Assembly: GCF_000620625.1 (NCBI RefSeq)
Contig: NZ_JIAW01000022.1
Span: forward strand, 1-64,000
Reading direction: 5' to 3'
Origin: Mycobacterium sp. URHB0044
GTDB taxonomy: Bacteria > Actinomycetota > Actinomycetes > Mycobacteriales > Mycobacteriaceae
DNA: 64,000 nucleotides
Made by a program: the position numbers and the translations under genes. The notes under the pieces were generated by a model. That model had not been told where the DNA came from and did no database searches. It saw nothing but the letters and a program-made list of their open reading frames with translations. Below are positions 1 through 7,483 of the stretch, piece after piece. Within the stretch, counting starts at the first letter, position 1. Each line of letters begins with the position of its first letter.

Positions 1-321
1 GGTGCCGCTGCTGGCTTCGCCGGTGGCGCCGCTGGAGGATTGACCGGAGCTGCCGCTGGTGCCGGAGGATTGGCCGCTGGATCCGGTGGTGCCGGTGGTG
101 CCGGTGGATTGGCCGGTGGCGCCGGAGGAGCTTTGGCCGGTGGTGCCGGAGGAGGACGTGTCGCCCGTCGTCCCTGCCGTCAACAGAACCGTCGTCGTCG
201 GCTCGGCGGGCTGAAAGAGCGATCCGGCGCTCAGAATCAGGCCGCCCGCGAACAACGCCGCGCCGATCGTGCGGCGGTCAGTGATTCGAATGCGTTGCGG
301 CGGTGCGTGCTTGCCGGTCAT
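1..321 (-). CDS. Exported or membrane-anchored Ser/Thr/Gly-rich protein, C-terminus beyond window
   Basis: Reading from an ATG at 321 to the window edge gives 107 codons with no stop. The first 18 residues (MTGKHAPPQRIRITDRRT) are basic and are followed by a hydrophobic stretch, IGAALFAGGLILSAG, that fits a signal peptide or signal anchor. From about residue 45 the chain becomes low-complexity, built from short Gly-Ser-Thr-Gln units such as GTTGQSSSGATGQS. This looks like a flexible extracytoplasmic stalk that could be O-glycosylated (inference). The gene is cut by the window edge, so any folded domain is out of view. The opposite strand carries a Gly/Ala-rich shadow ORF. Function is not recognised. 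Confidence 0.6.
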   Translation of the reverse strand, partial: MTGKHAPPQRIRITDRRTIGAALFAGGLILSAGSLFQPAEPTTTVLLTAGTTGDTSSSGTTGQSSSGATGQSTGTTGTTGSSGQSSGTSGSSGQSSSGATGEASSGT

Positions 322-425
322 AGCGGGCCCCCGAGCCTTTGACATGCCTACAGGCAGCGAAGCACCGGCCGTCTCACCATCGCCGGATCGCTGTGGCGTC
401 GACGGTAGGGCGAGTCAGCATCAAA

Positions 426-444
426 GGAATCGGGTGTTTCCCTA
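426..444. repeat. 19-bp repeat, copy 1
   Basis: The 19 bp read on the minus strand as TAGGGAAACACCCGATTCC. An identical copy lies at 4536-4554. This copy is between the transaminase stop (513) and the start of the exported protein at 321, about 105 bp upstream of that start. The rest of 322-512 shows nothing else recognisable. Confidence 0.8.
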
Positions 445-512
445 TCCTCTGCGGGCCCGTCGAGTAGTCGCGTGCTTTCGCAGGACGTGCTTCCTACTCG
501 GTGGAGGCGCGC

Positions 513-1535
513 CTAGTACCGAATGGCCTCGACCAGCGGCCCCGGCTCGTCCATCAGCGCCCAGAAGCGGTCACGGATGGCGACGGTGAGCGGGCCCGGT
601 TCGCCGGTGCCGATCGGTTCGCCGTCCAGCGAATTGATGGGAGTGACCCCGCCCGCTGTGGTGACGGCCATCAGCTCGTCGGCGTCGTACAACTCGTGGC
701 TGGTCACGTCGCGCAGCGTGGCCTCGATGCCCATGGCGTCGGCCAGCTCGAACACTGTCTTGCGGGTGATGCCCGGCAGCGCATTGCGCGAGGGGGAGGC
801 CAGCTTGCCGTCCTTGACGATGACGACGTTGAACCCCGGCCCCTCGGCGACGCAGCTGTCGGAGTCCAGCAGGATCGCCGTGCGCGCGCCGCGGTCCTTG
901 GCTTCGAAGCTGGCGGCCGTCAGGTCGCCCCACTGGTAGTTCTTGATGGTCGGATCGACGGTGTTGCGCCCGGCGCGGCGGACGTGGCGCGGCACGATAG
1001 CGGTGGTGCCGAAGATCTGCTCCTGCGGCGGAAACGCCCACAGGTACGGGATGGCGTAGATGTACACCTGATGGGTGAGCTTCGAAAGGTCCTTCTCGCC
1101 CTTGCGCTTTCCGTAGCCACGGGTGACGGTGAGGTTGACGAACGACTCGCGCAGCTGCGACATCGACACGCACTTCTTGGTGATCTCGGCCAGCTCGTCC
1201 TTGCTCATGCCGGGGTCCAGCCGCAGCTTGCGTGAGCCGTCGAGCAACCGGTCGAGGTGGTCGCCGAGCCGAAAGATGTTGCCGTGCCACACGTGAGCGA
1301 CGGTGTAGGTCAGATCCGAGTGTCCGAAACCCGTATCGAAGATCGATATCTTGGCCTCTTCGGCGGGCATGTACTCACCCTCGATCCACGCGACGCCGCC
1401 TGCGAAGGGGCTCGACGTGTCGAGTTCGTAGTCGCTGTACTGGATCGCCGAGCCGGCGGGGGTGTCCTCGCGGATCGCTGCACCGGGTTCGACGGGGACC
1501 AGGTTGCTGGTGCCCAAATCCGTTGTCAGAGTCAT
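513..1535 (-). CDS. Class IV PLP aminotransferase, (R)-selective amine transaminase-like
   Basis: The 340-residue protein is a fold-type IV PLP transaminase, the group of branched-chain and D-amino-acid aminotransferases. It closely resembles, from memory, the (R)-selective amine:pyruvate transaminases of Arthrobacter and Mycobacterium vanbaalenii. Shared features are YSDYELD near residue 33, AWIEGEYMPAEEAKISIFD, GHSDLTYTVAHVWHGN (small active-site pocket), the candidate Schiff-base lysine in DPTIKNYQWGDL, the EGPGFNVV segment and TTAGGVTP. It would move an amino group between an amine and a keto acid in the cytoplasm. The ATG at 1535 has AAGGA about 8 nt upstream. The stop of the permease gene is only 28 nt upstream, so the two are probably co-transcribed. 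The natural amine substrate is unknown. Confidence 0.85.
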   Translation of the reverse strand: MTLTTDLGTSNLVPVEPGAAIREDTPAGSAIQYSDYELDTSSPFAGGVAWIEGEYMPAEEAKISIFDTGFGHSDLTYTVAHVWHGNIFRLGDHLDRLLDGSRKLRLDPGMSKDELAEITKKCVSMSQLRESFVNLTVTRGYGKRKGEKDLSKLTHQVYIYAIPYLWAFPPQEQIFGTTAIVPRHVRRAGRNTVDPTIKNYQWGDLTAASFEAKDRGARTAILLDSDSCVAEGPGFNVVIVKDGKLASPSRNALPGITRKTVFELADAMGIEATLRDVTSHELYDADELMAVTTAGGVTPINSLDGEPIGTGEPGPLTVAIRDRFWALMDEPGPLVEAIRY

Positions 1536-1563
1536 ATTTCAATCCTTCGTGTCAATGTGTATG

Positions 1564-3066
1564 TCAGGAAAGGTGGGTCTTGGCGAAGCTGGGTCCCGCC
1601 TCGCCGCGGCTCAGCCGGCTTCGCAGTCCGGTCACCGACCAGATGCCGGCCAGCACGACCAGGCCCAAGAAGACGTAGCCGTTGCCGGCGAACTGCGGCA
1701 GGAAGATCAGCGCCACGCACACCAGGGTGAAGCAGATGATGCCGAGGACGTAGATCGGCATCCTTGCGCGGCCGAGGTCGAAGGTGCCCGGTTCGGCGGC
1801 CGGGATGGTGCCGCGTCGGTGGCCGATGATCAGGGCGACGGTCTGCAGCACGTAGGTGGCGAATACGGCGAGCGAGGACAACCCGATGATGAGGAAGAAG
1901 GCCTTCTCGCTGATCAGTGCCGACAACAGCAGCAGTGTCGAGAGGCCGAACAGGCCGAGCACCGCGTAGGTCGGGGTGCGGTTGCTCGTCGACACGTGCC
2001 GCCACACGTGGGAGAACGGCAGCATGTTGTCACGGGCCATCGAGTAGGTCAGGCGCGTCGCGACCAGGATGTTGGCCAGGATGCAGGCCATCACGTTCGT
2101 GAGTGCCACGGCGACAACGATTTTCGTGACGACGGGGCCGACCTGCTGGGTGATGATCTCCTCGATGGGGGCCGATGAGGCGGCGGCGACGGCAGCCTGG
2201 TCCTTGATGGCCAGCACGTAGACGACGTACATCAGGAATTCGATGACGATCGAGGTGGCCAGGGCATAGAACATCGTGCGTGGGATGACGTGGCGGGCGT
2301 CGACGGTTTCCTCGGCGACGTCGGCACTGGCTTCGACGCCGATCAGGCCGAAGAACGGCCCCAGCGACGCCGCCAGCCACGCGAGCACGTACGCGGTGTT
2401 GCCGTCCGAGGTGCCACCGGTGAACAACACCGAGATCGGCTGGTGATTGTCGGGCGAGGAGAACGCGACGATTGCCACCAGGATCGTCGCTCCGACGGTG
2501 ATGACGAGTTCGAGGCTGACGCCGATGTTGTTGACCATCGTGGCGAACCGCACCCCGTAGAGGTTCACGATCATGCAGACCGCCATCACGCCGATGGCGA
2601 CGAGTATCTGAGTGGTCTGCGTCATCGCGAAGCCGAACAGGCCGCCGAGGTAGCCGGACAGGATGAATCCGACACCGGTCATGCCGCACACCCAGCCGGC
2701 AAGGGCCATGACTCCGGTGAACCACGCGAGATTGGAGCCGTGGATGCGGCTGGTCCATTGGTATGCGTAACCCGCCAGCGGGATCTTCGCGGTCAGATCG
2801 GCGGCGATGACGACCCAGACGACGAACACCGCGCCGGCCAGCAGCAGTGTCCACACGAACGGTGCGCCCGCGGTGAAGTACCCGGCACCGAATCCGGTGA
2901 ACACCGCGGTGGTCGCGCTGATGGTCGCGAAGCCGATCGCGAACGAGGCCAGCCTGCCGACCGAGCGGTCGAGCTTCTGGGTGTACCCGAAGTGGGCCAA
3001 TCGGGCGTCTTCGTCGTCGTGGGGCGAAGGGGTAGTGAGGGGTACGGATGGTGCGGTGTCGGTCAT
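1564..3066 (-). CDS. APC-family amino acid/amine permease
   Basis: The 500-residue product has about twelve hydrophobic helices after a hydrophilic N-terminus. It matches the amino acid-polyamine-organocation superfamily: the first helix holds the characteristic FAIGFATISATTAVFTGFG stretch and AGYAYQWTSRIHG follows. It probably imports an amino acid or amine in exchange for, or with, a cation. I place the start at the ATG at 3066 (MTDTAPSVP), which has GGAG 8 nt upstream; a GTG at 3099 in frame lacks such a site. It lies between a LysR gene and an amine-transaminase gene, all on one strand, suggesting it feeds substrate to the transaminase. The exact substrate cannot be read from sequence. 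Confidence 0.85.
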   Translation of the reverse strand: MTDTAPSVPLTTPSPHDDEDARLAHFGYTQKLDRSVGRLASFAIGFATISATTAVFTGFGAGYFTAGAPFVWTLLLAGAVFVVWVVIAADLTAKIPLAGYAYQWTSRIHGSNLAWFTGVMALAGWVCGMTGVGFILSGYLGGLFGFAMTQTTQILVAIGVMAVCMIVNLYGVRFATMVNNIGVSLELVITVGATILVAIVAFSSPDNHQPISVLFTGGTSDGNTAYVLAWLAASLGPFFGLIGVEASADVAEETVDARHVIPRTMFYALATSIVIEFLMYVVYVLAIKDQAAVAAASSAPIEEIITQQVGPVVTKIVVAVALTNVMACILANILVATRLTYSMARDNMLPFSHVWRHVSTSNRTPTYAVLGLFGLSTLLLLSALISEKAFFLIIGLSSLAVFATYVLQTVALIIGHRRGTIPAAEPGTFDLGRARMPIYVLGIICFTLVCVALIFLPQFAGNGYVFLGLVVLAGIWSVTGLRSRLSRGEAGPSFAKTHLS

Positions 3067-3172
3067 CGGGTGCTCCAAGTGAGGGGTTGAGCGGGCCACG
3101 ACCTCGTAGTCGGATGCACTGAAGGAAACCCCTTCGGGCCGGGCGGCGGAAGTTCCGAATTCTGATCTACTG
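3067..3172 (-). promoter_or_regulatory. Permease upstream region
   Basis: This 106-bp stretch lies between the candidate LysR operator and the permease ATG. It includes a weak GGCCCGAAGGGGTTTCC hairpin and no clear sigma promoter. It is the probable regulatory region for the permease-transaminase pair. Confidence 0.3.
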
Positions 3173-3187
3173 ATAAATCGGCTTTAT
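3173..3187 (-). promoter_or_regulatory. Candidate LysR-type operator
   Basis: The 15 bp are a dyad, ATAAA-TCGGC-TTTAT, with 5-bp arms around a 5-bp centre, the size of a LysR half-site pair. It overlaps the LysR stop codon and lies about 107 bp upstream of the permease start, where an activator for permease and transaminase would bind. This is inference from symmetry and position. Confidence 0.35.
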
Positions 3188-4104
3188 TAGTAAAAAGTGG
3201 CGGGACGCTCCATGGGATGTCCGTCCTCGAAGCTCCACTCATCCCGGACCTGACGGATGAGCGCCGCCGCGTCGTCGCTGAGGCCATCCGGATGCCACGC
3301 CAGCGCCGTGTAGTTGCGCGGCCGGTCGATGATCGGCACGTACGCGATGCCCTGCCGGTCGTACAGGCGCGCGCTGGCCTCGCTGGTGAAGCTGATGCCA
3401 AGGCCACGGGCGATGGTGGTCGTCTCCTCCTCGTACGTGGCGGCGACCGCCGCGATCGTGGCGGGCTTGCCGCCGCGCGCATCGGTCGCCATCCAGTAGT
3501 CGCGCCATCGCCCGGCGCTGCCCGGCGCCACCACGATGGGATCGTCCAGCAGTTCGGTGATGGACACCTCGGATCGCTGGGCGAGTCGATGGTCGCGCGG
3601 GAGACAGGCGACCCAGTCCTCGGCGTCGAGGATCAGCATCCGGTGCTCGGGTAGGTCCACCGGTGGGCGGATGATCGCCACCTCCGTGCTGCCGTCGGCC
3701 AAGCCGGCGGTCGGGTCGGAGAAGTCGAATTCCCTTGGCTCGACGCTGATCTCGGGATATGCCGTCTCGAAATGTCGAACCAGGCGGAACAGTACGTCGG
3801 CGCCGGTGCCGATCAGGTAGCCGAGCCGGATGCGCCGATCGCGCCCGACCGTCGCGATGAGGTCATCGATGGCGACGTCGACGCCACGAAGCGCCTCGCG
3901 CACCTTCGGCAACCACGCCCGACCAGGCTCGGTCAGAGCCACCCCGCGCGTGTTGCGGGTGAACAGCAGGACGCCGAACTGATGCTCGAGTTGCTTGATC
4001 GCAGTCGACAGCGCGGGCTGCGTGATGAACAGTCGTTCGGCCGCACGCCGGTAGTTCAGCTCCTCACCGAGCACCGTGAAGTACCGAAGCTGACGCAGCG
4101 TCAC
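3187..4104 (-). CDS. LysR-family transcriptional regulator
   Basis: The 305-residue protein starts MTLRQLRYFTVLGEELNYRRAAERLFITQPALSTAIKQLEHQFGVLLF, a typical LysR winged helix-turn-helix, followed by a linker helix and a periplasmic-binding-like effector domain (residues about 90-300). It probably controls the permease and transaminase genes immediately downstream on the same strand, which is unusual because LysR genes are more often divergent from their targets. The start is uncertain: I take the GTG at 4104 because it begins exactly at the conserved first residue; a TTG at 4164 would add 20 residues without homology. Part of the TAGGGAAAC motif cluster lies about 90-110 bp upstream. Confidence 0.85.
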   Translation of the reverse strand: MTLRQLRYFTVLGEELNYRRAAERLFITQPALSTAIKQLEHQFGVLLFTRNTRGVALTEPGRAWLPKVREALRGVDVAIDDLIATVGRDRRIRLGYLIGTGADVLFRLVRHFETAYPEISVEPREFDFSDPTAGLADGSTEVAIIRPPVDLPEHRMLILDAEDWVACLPRDHRLAQRSEVSITELLDDPIVVAPGSAGRWRDYWMATDARGGKPATIAAVAATYEEETTTIARGLGISFTSEASARLYDRQGIAYVPIIDRPRNYTALAWHPDGLSDDAAALIRQVRDEWSFEDGHPMERPATFY

Positions 4105-4190
4105 GCCATCTTTGCTGCTCGTGGGTGTCCTCCGTCCAAAGGCCCGCGCCGCGATGATATGCAACCGGCGGGCGCTTCGCCGAGATAGGC

Positions 4191-4216
4191 GGGGTTTCCC
4201 TGAGACGGTTTCCCTA
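4191..4216 (-). repeat. Double AGGGAAAC motif upstream of LysR gene
   Basis: On the minus strand two AGGGAAACC elements lie 14 bp apart. The first, TAGGGAAACC, includes the stop codon of the gene ending at 4214. They match the first nine bases of the 19-bp repeat at 426 and 4536. The 14-bp spacing would put two bound proteins on nearly the same side of the helix. A regulatory role is inference. Confidence 0.4.
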
Positions 4217-4504
4217 CGACGAACGTGCGAGACGGGAGGCGACGGTGACCCGCTGGGCCGGGACGCCGGCGCGCAGGCATGCCTGCGAGACGATCTGCGC
4301 CGAGCCGGCCGTGAAGAGGCCGAAGACGACCTCGTCGGTCGGCACGGCGAGCGTCATGAGCAACTCCACCGGAGATCCGTCGGCAGACATCGATGCGGCG
4401 CATTCGTCGAGCCTGGCCGCGGTGAGTTCGAGACCCGAGTCGATGAGCTCGGGCTCGTACCACTCGACGAGGTAGCACGGCTGGCGTGGGTCCGGGATGC
4501 CCAT
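4214..4504 (-). CDS. Small conserved protein, DUF4242-like
   Basis: The ORF encodes 96 residues starting at the ATG at 4504 (MGIPDPRQPCYLVEWYEPEL). The pattern of a short N-terminal strand, a helix with acidic residues, a second strand with DEVVFGLFTAGSA, then a helix and a final strand (QRVTVAS) suggests a ferredoxin-like alpha/beta sandwich as in DUF4242 or SCO4226-type proteins; this is a pattern match, not a firm assignment. No enzyme residues are recognisable. It lies 47 nt after the LuxR regulator stop and one copy of the 19-bp repeat sits directly upstream, so it may be controlled with or by that regulator. Confidence 0.65.
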   Translation of the reverse strand: MGIPDPRQPCYLVEWYEPELIDSGLELTAARLDECAASMSADGSPVELLMTLAVPTDEVVFGLFTAGSAQIVSQACLRAGVPAQRVTVASRLARSS

Positions 4505-4535
4505 CGGCTGAATGTTAGGCGTCCGGCAGGGGGCG

Positions 4536-4554
4536 GGAATCGGGTGTTTCCCTA
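4536..4554. repeat. 19-bp repeat, copy 2
   Basis: This is an exact copy of 426-444. On the minus strand it begins at the TAG stop codon of the LuxR gene (4552-4554) and ends 32 bp before the ATG of the small gene at 4504. The two copies are about 4.1 kb apart. Confidence 0.8.
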
Positions 4555-7296
4555 CGCATCGAGCTGGCTGATCCGCCTGCCGAGTTCGGCCCGGGACCGG
4601 ATGCCGAGCTTGTGGTAGATGCGGGCAAGGTTGGCTTCGACGGTCTTCGGGCTGATGAACAGTGCTGCGGCGACGTCGCGATTGGTCATCCCCGAGGCGG
4701 CGAGTTGGGCGACGCGTTGTTCGGACGGGGTGAGCACGGCCGTGGCGCTCGGCCCCACGCTGACGCGGGCGAGTTCGGCGCGCGCACGGTCCGCCCACAA
4801 TGGCGTGCCGAGGTCGTCGAAGGCGGCGACCACTTCGCGCAGGGACTTGGCGGCGGCGTCCTTCTGCCGTTGTCGACGCTGAATTTGCCCGAGCAGCAAC
4901 TGAGTACGCGCGCGTTCGAACGGCATGGGAAGCCGGTCGTGCTCGACCATCGCCCGTTGCGCGGTGCGGTTGGCTGCGTCGATGTCGCCCTGCGCAGCCA
5001 GCAGCATGGCGCGGCAGCGGGCGCCGATGGCCAACATCCAAGGGCGGTCCACTCTTTGGCCGTTGCGTTCGAGCCGATCGATCAGGGGCTCGGCGTCGGC
5101 GAGGCGACCCACTGCGATCATCGCCTCGACGGCGTCGGGAACGAATGCGGCCGCAATGATTTCGGTGCAGTCGGGGGCCGCGTCGAGCCTGGCCACCTGC
5201 GACTGCAGCGTGGTGAGCGCTGCCTCGTAGTTGCCAAGCGAAACGTCGACGAACCCGAGAATCGTGACGGGCCACCCCGACAAGTTGTGCGAACTGCTCC
5301 GCTGGCCGGCCGCGAGCGCCTCGCTGGCGTCGTCGCGCGCCTGATCGAGGCGCCCGGCGTAGGCGGCGAGCGAGGCTCGGACCGCCAGGGCCACGCACCG
5401 CGGCAGGTCGCCGCCCAGGAGCAGCGCCCGTTCTACCAGGTCCTCAGCGACCCGGGTGGCTTCGGCGAAGGCACCTCGCCAGATCTCGAGCAGACCGGTG
5501 TGGAAGTCGATGAAGATCAGTTCGCTCTCTTCGCCGCGCTCGACGTACCGCCGACGCATCACGCCCATCTCTTCGTGCGCTTGGTCGAGTTCGCCGATGC
5601 AGGCCAGCAATAGCGCTTTTTGGACGCTGGGGCGAAAGGCCGATGGGATCGCCGCGTCATGGTCTTCCAAGTCGAGTGCGCGTCGCAGGTTCGCCTGATC
5701 GAGGCCGTCACCGCGCAGGAGACGAATCATCACCCGCATGCTCAGCGCCTGGCTCAACAGCGAAGCTTCGCCAAGCCTCTCGGCCTCGGTGATGGCGTCC
5801 TCGACCCTGTGGTTGGCGGCGGCGAGCTGATCCGCATTGAAGTGGGCAAAAGCCAGCGTCGTCAACATCTGGATGCGTAGCGCGAGATCCTCGCCCGTCT
5901 CGGCGAGCCCGCGCTCCAGTAGTCCGGCGGCATCGAGGAAGCTGTCGTCGAAAAGGCGAACGAAGGCAAGCAAGTACAACGCCGCCGCTCGCAACGTGCC
6001 CGGCCCAAGGCGCTTGATCGTCGTCTCGAGCACCGTCCTGGCCTGTCCCGGTTCGCCAGCATCCATGAGATGGCTCGCCAACTGGATTCGGCGCTCCGGG
6101 GTGTCGCCGCCGAGCCCCACCGCCAATTCGACGAGTTCGGCTGCGGCCGCGGGTGCTCCCCGGCTGCGCGCCGTCTGCGCCGCCTCGTCGAGGGATTGGA
6201 TCGTCCTCGGGTCGGCGCTGGTGGCGGCCATGGCCAGGTGCCTGGCGCGAAGTTCGGGCTCGTCGACGAGGTCGGCAAGGCGCCGATGCATCTCCCGGCG
6301 GCGCGCAGGCGCGGCTTCGGTATAGACGCCCCTGGCCAACAGTGGGTGGGTGAATCGCAGCTGGTTGCCGTTGATCCCGACGATGCCCGTGCTTTCGGCG
6401 TCGCCGAGCAGGCTGACGACTCGCTCGGCAGAGGTGCCGGTTGCCGCCGCGACGAGCTCGACCGTTGGCGAGGCGAGGCAGGCCATCGCGAGCAGAGCGT
6501 CCTCCGCAGAGGCGTCGACGCTGTCGATTCTGACCCGCACCAGCTCGTTGAGCGTGCTCGGCAACGCCGCCTCGCGGGTCGGCGTGTGATCGTCCATCGG
6601 TCGAGCCAACTCGAGTGCGTAGAACGGGTTTCCTCCGGAGACCTGATGGATTCGTATCATGGTCTGTCGCGAGAACGAGCGGCCAAGCCGCCCGGACAGG
6701 ACTTCGCGCAGGCTGCCAAGGCTCAACGGATGCAACGTTATTCGTTGCAATTCGTCGATCTTCGGCAACTGGAGCCAGGAGGCATCGTTGCCACCATCGG
6801 CATCGGTGCGCACGGTGCCGAGCACGCCCACCGGTCCGACGAGCCGTCGCGCGGCGAACGCAATCACCTGTTGGCTGGAGGGATCCAGCCACTGCAGGTC
6901 GTCCACGGCCAGCAGCACCGGCGAATCGTCCGCGAGGCCCGTGACGACCGACAGAAAGGCCGCCGCCACCGCGCGTTGATCGGTCGCGAGGTCGGCTTCG
7001 GCGCGTAAGAGGACGCGGTCGACGGCAAGGCGCTGAGGTCCCGGCAGATGGGCAAAGGCTGCCTCGTCGACGTCGGCCAACAGATCGGCCAACGTGCCGT
7101 AGGCGAGCACCGACTCCGCCTGGGCTGCTCGCGCAGACAGCACGCGGAAGCCTTGTTCGCGCGCCTGATCGACGGCAGCCAACCACAGCGTCGTCTTGCC
7201 GATGCCGGCTTCGCCCTGCACCACCAGAGCCGAGGGCTCGACCGCTGCCGAGGTAAGGAACTCGGCGACCGCTCGAGCCTCCGCCGGGCGGCTCAC
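4552..7296 (-). CDS. Large ATP-binding LuxR-family (LAL) transcriptional regulator
   Basis: The 914-residue protein has the layout of LAL/MalT-like regulators. An AAA/STAND ATPase lies at residues about 20-280, with Walker A GEAGIGKTT near residue 31 and a Walker B-like LLAVDDLQWLD. A long alpha-helical, TPR-like middle follows. A LuxR helix-turn-helix occupies the last 60 residues (LTPSEQRVAQLAASGMTNRDVAAALFISPKTVEANLARIYHKLGIRSRAEL). Such proteins sense a ligand through the middle region and activate transcription in an ATP-dependent manner. The GTG at 7296 is the only suitable start in this frame. It overlaps the stop of a 13-codon reading frame that itself has a good ribosome binding site, so translation may be coupled. 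Targets are unknown; the neighbouring repeats are candidates. Confidence 0.88.
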   Translation of the reverse strand: MSRPAEARAVAEFLTSAAVEPSALVVQGEAGIGKTTLWLAAVDQAREQGFRVLSARAAQAESVLAYGTLADLLADVDEAAFAHLPGPQRLAVDRVLLRAEADLATDQRAVAAAFLSVVTGLADDSPVLLAVDDLQWLDPSSQQVIAFAARRLVGPVGVLGTVRTDADGGNDASWLQLPKIDELQRITLHPLSLGSLREVLSGRLGRSFSRQTMIRIHQVSGGNPFYALELARPMDDHTPTREAALPSTLNELVRVRIDSVDASAEDALLAMACLASPTVELVAAATGTSAERVVSLLGDAESTGIVGINGNQLRFTHPLLARGVYTEAAPARRREMHRRLADLVDEPELRARHLAMAATSADPRTIQSLDEAAQTARSRGAPAAAAELVELAVGLGGDTPERRIQLASHLMDAGEPGQARTVLETTIKRLGPGTLRAAALYLLAFVRLFDDSFLDAAGLLERGLAETGEDLALRIQMLTTLAFAHFNADQLAAANHRVEDAITEAERLGEASLLSQALSMRVMIRLLRGDGLDQANLRRALDLEDHDAAIPSAFRPSVQKALLLACIGELDQAHEEMGVMRRRYVERGEESELIFIDFHTGLLEIWRGAFAEATRVAEDLVERALLLGGDLPRCVALAVRASLAAYAGRLDQARDDASEALAAGQRSSSHNLSGWPVTILGFVDVSLGNYEAALTTLQSQVARLDAAPDCTEIIAAAFVPDAVEAMIAVGRLADAEPLIDRLERNGQRVDRPWMLAIGARCRAMLLAAQGDIDAANRTAQRAMVEHDRLPMPFERARTQLLLGQIQRRQRQKDAAAKSLREVVAAFDDLGTPLWADRARAELARVSVGPSATAVLTPSEQRVAQLAASGMTNRDVAAALFISPKTVEANLARIYHKLGIRSRAELGRRISQLDA

Positions 7297-7334
7297 GGCG
7301 GCGCGGGACGGCCCGGGGCCGTTGCGTCCGACAT
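7293..7334 (-). CDS. Possible 13-codon leader peptide coupled to LuxR regulator
   Basis: An ATG at 7334 follows TAGGGAG at a good ribosome-binding distance and opens a frame of 13 codons (MSDATAPGRPAPP). Its TGA overlaps the GTG start of the regulator as GTGA. The GTG has no separate strong binding site, so ribosomes finishing this frame may restart on it. Alternatively a single-base error could have split one longer N-terminus. Confidence 0.3.
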   Translation of the reverse strand: MSDATAPGRPAPP

Positions 7335-7483
7335 GCGGTTCTCCCTAGGGATCGGCCGCGGTTCCGCCTGCAGGGGCGAACACTCGCAGCCGCCGTGGAT
7401 TGCTGCAGTCAGCGTAATAGCTAGATCGGCTCATCACAGTGTTTGCGCAGTGGACGCACAGCGGCACCCCAGGTTTTCTCCTC

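Noticed and set aside
40..342. Plus-strand Gly/Ala-rich ORF at the left end
   Set aside because: It is the reverse strand of the Ser/Thr/Gly-rich exported protein, which has a sensible start, signal segment and edge-to-edge frame.
4505..5398. N-terminal extension of the small DUF4242-like gene into the LuxR gene
   Set aside because: It would be a +1-frame reading of the LuxR regulator; only the last 96 codons are protein-like.
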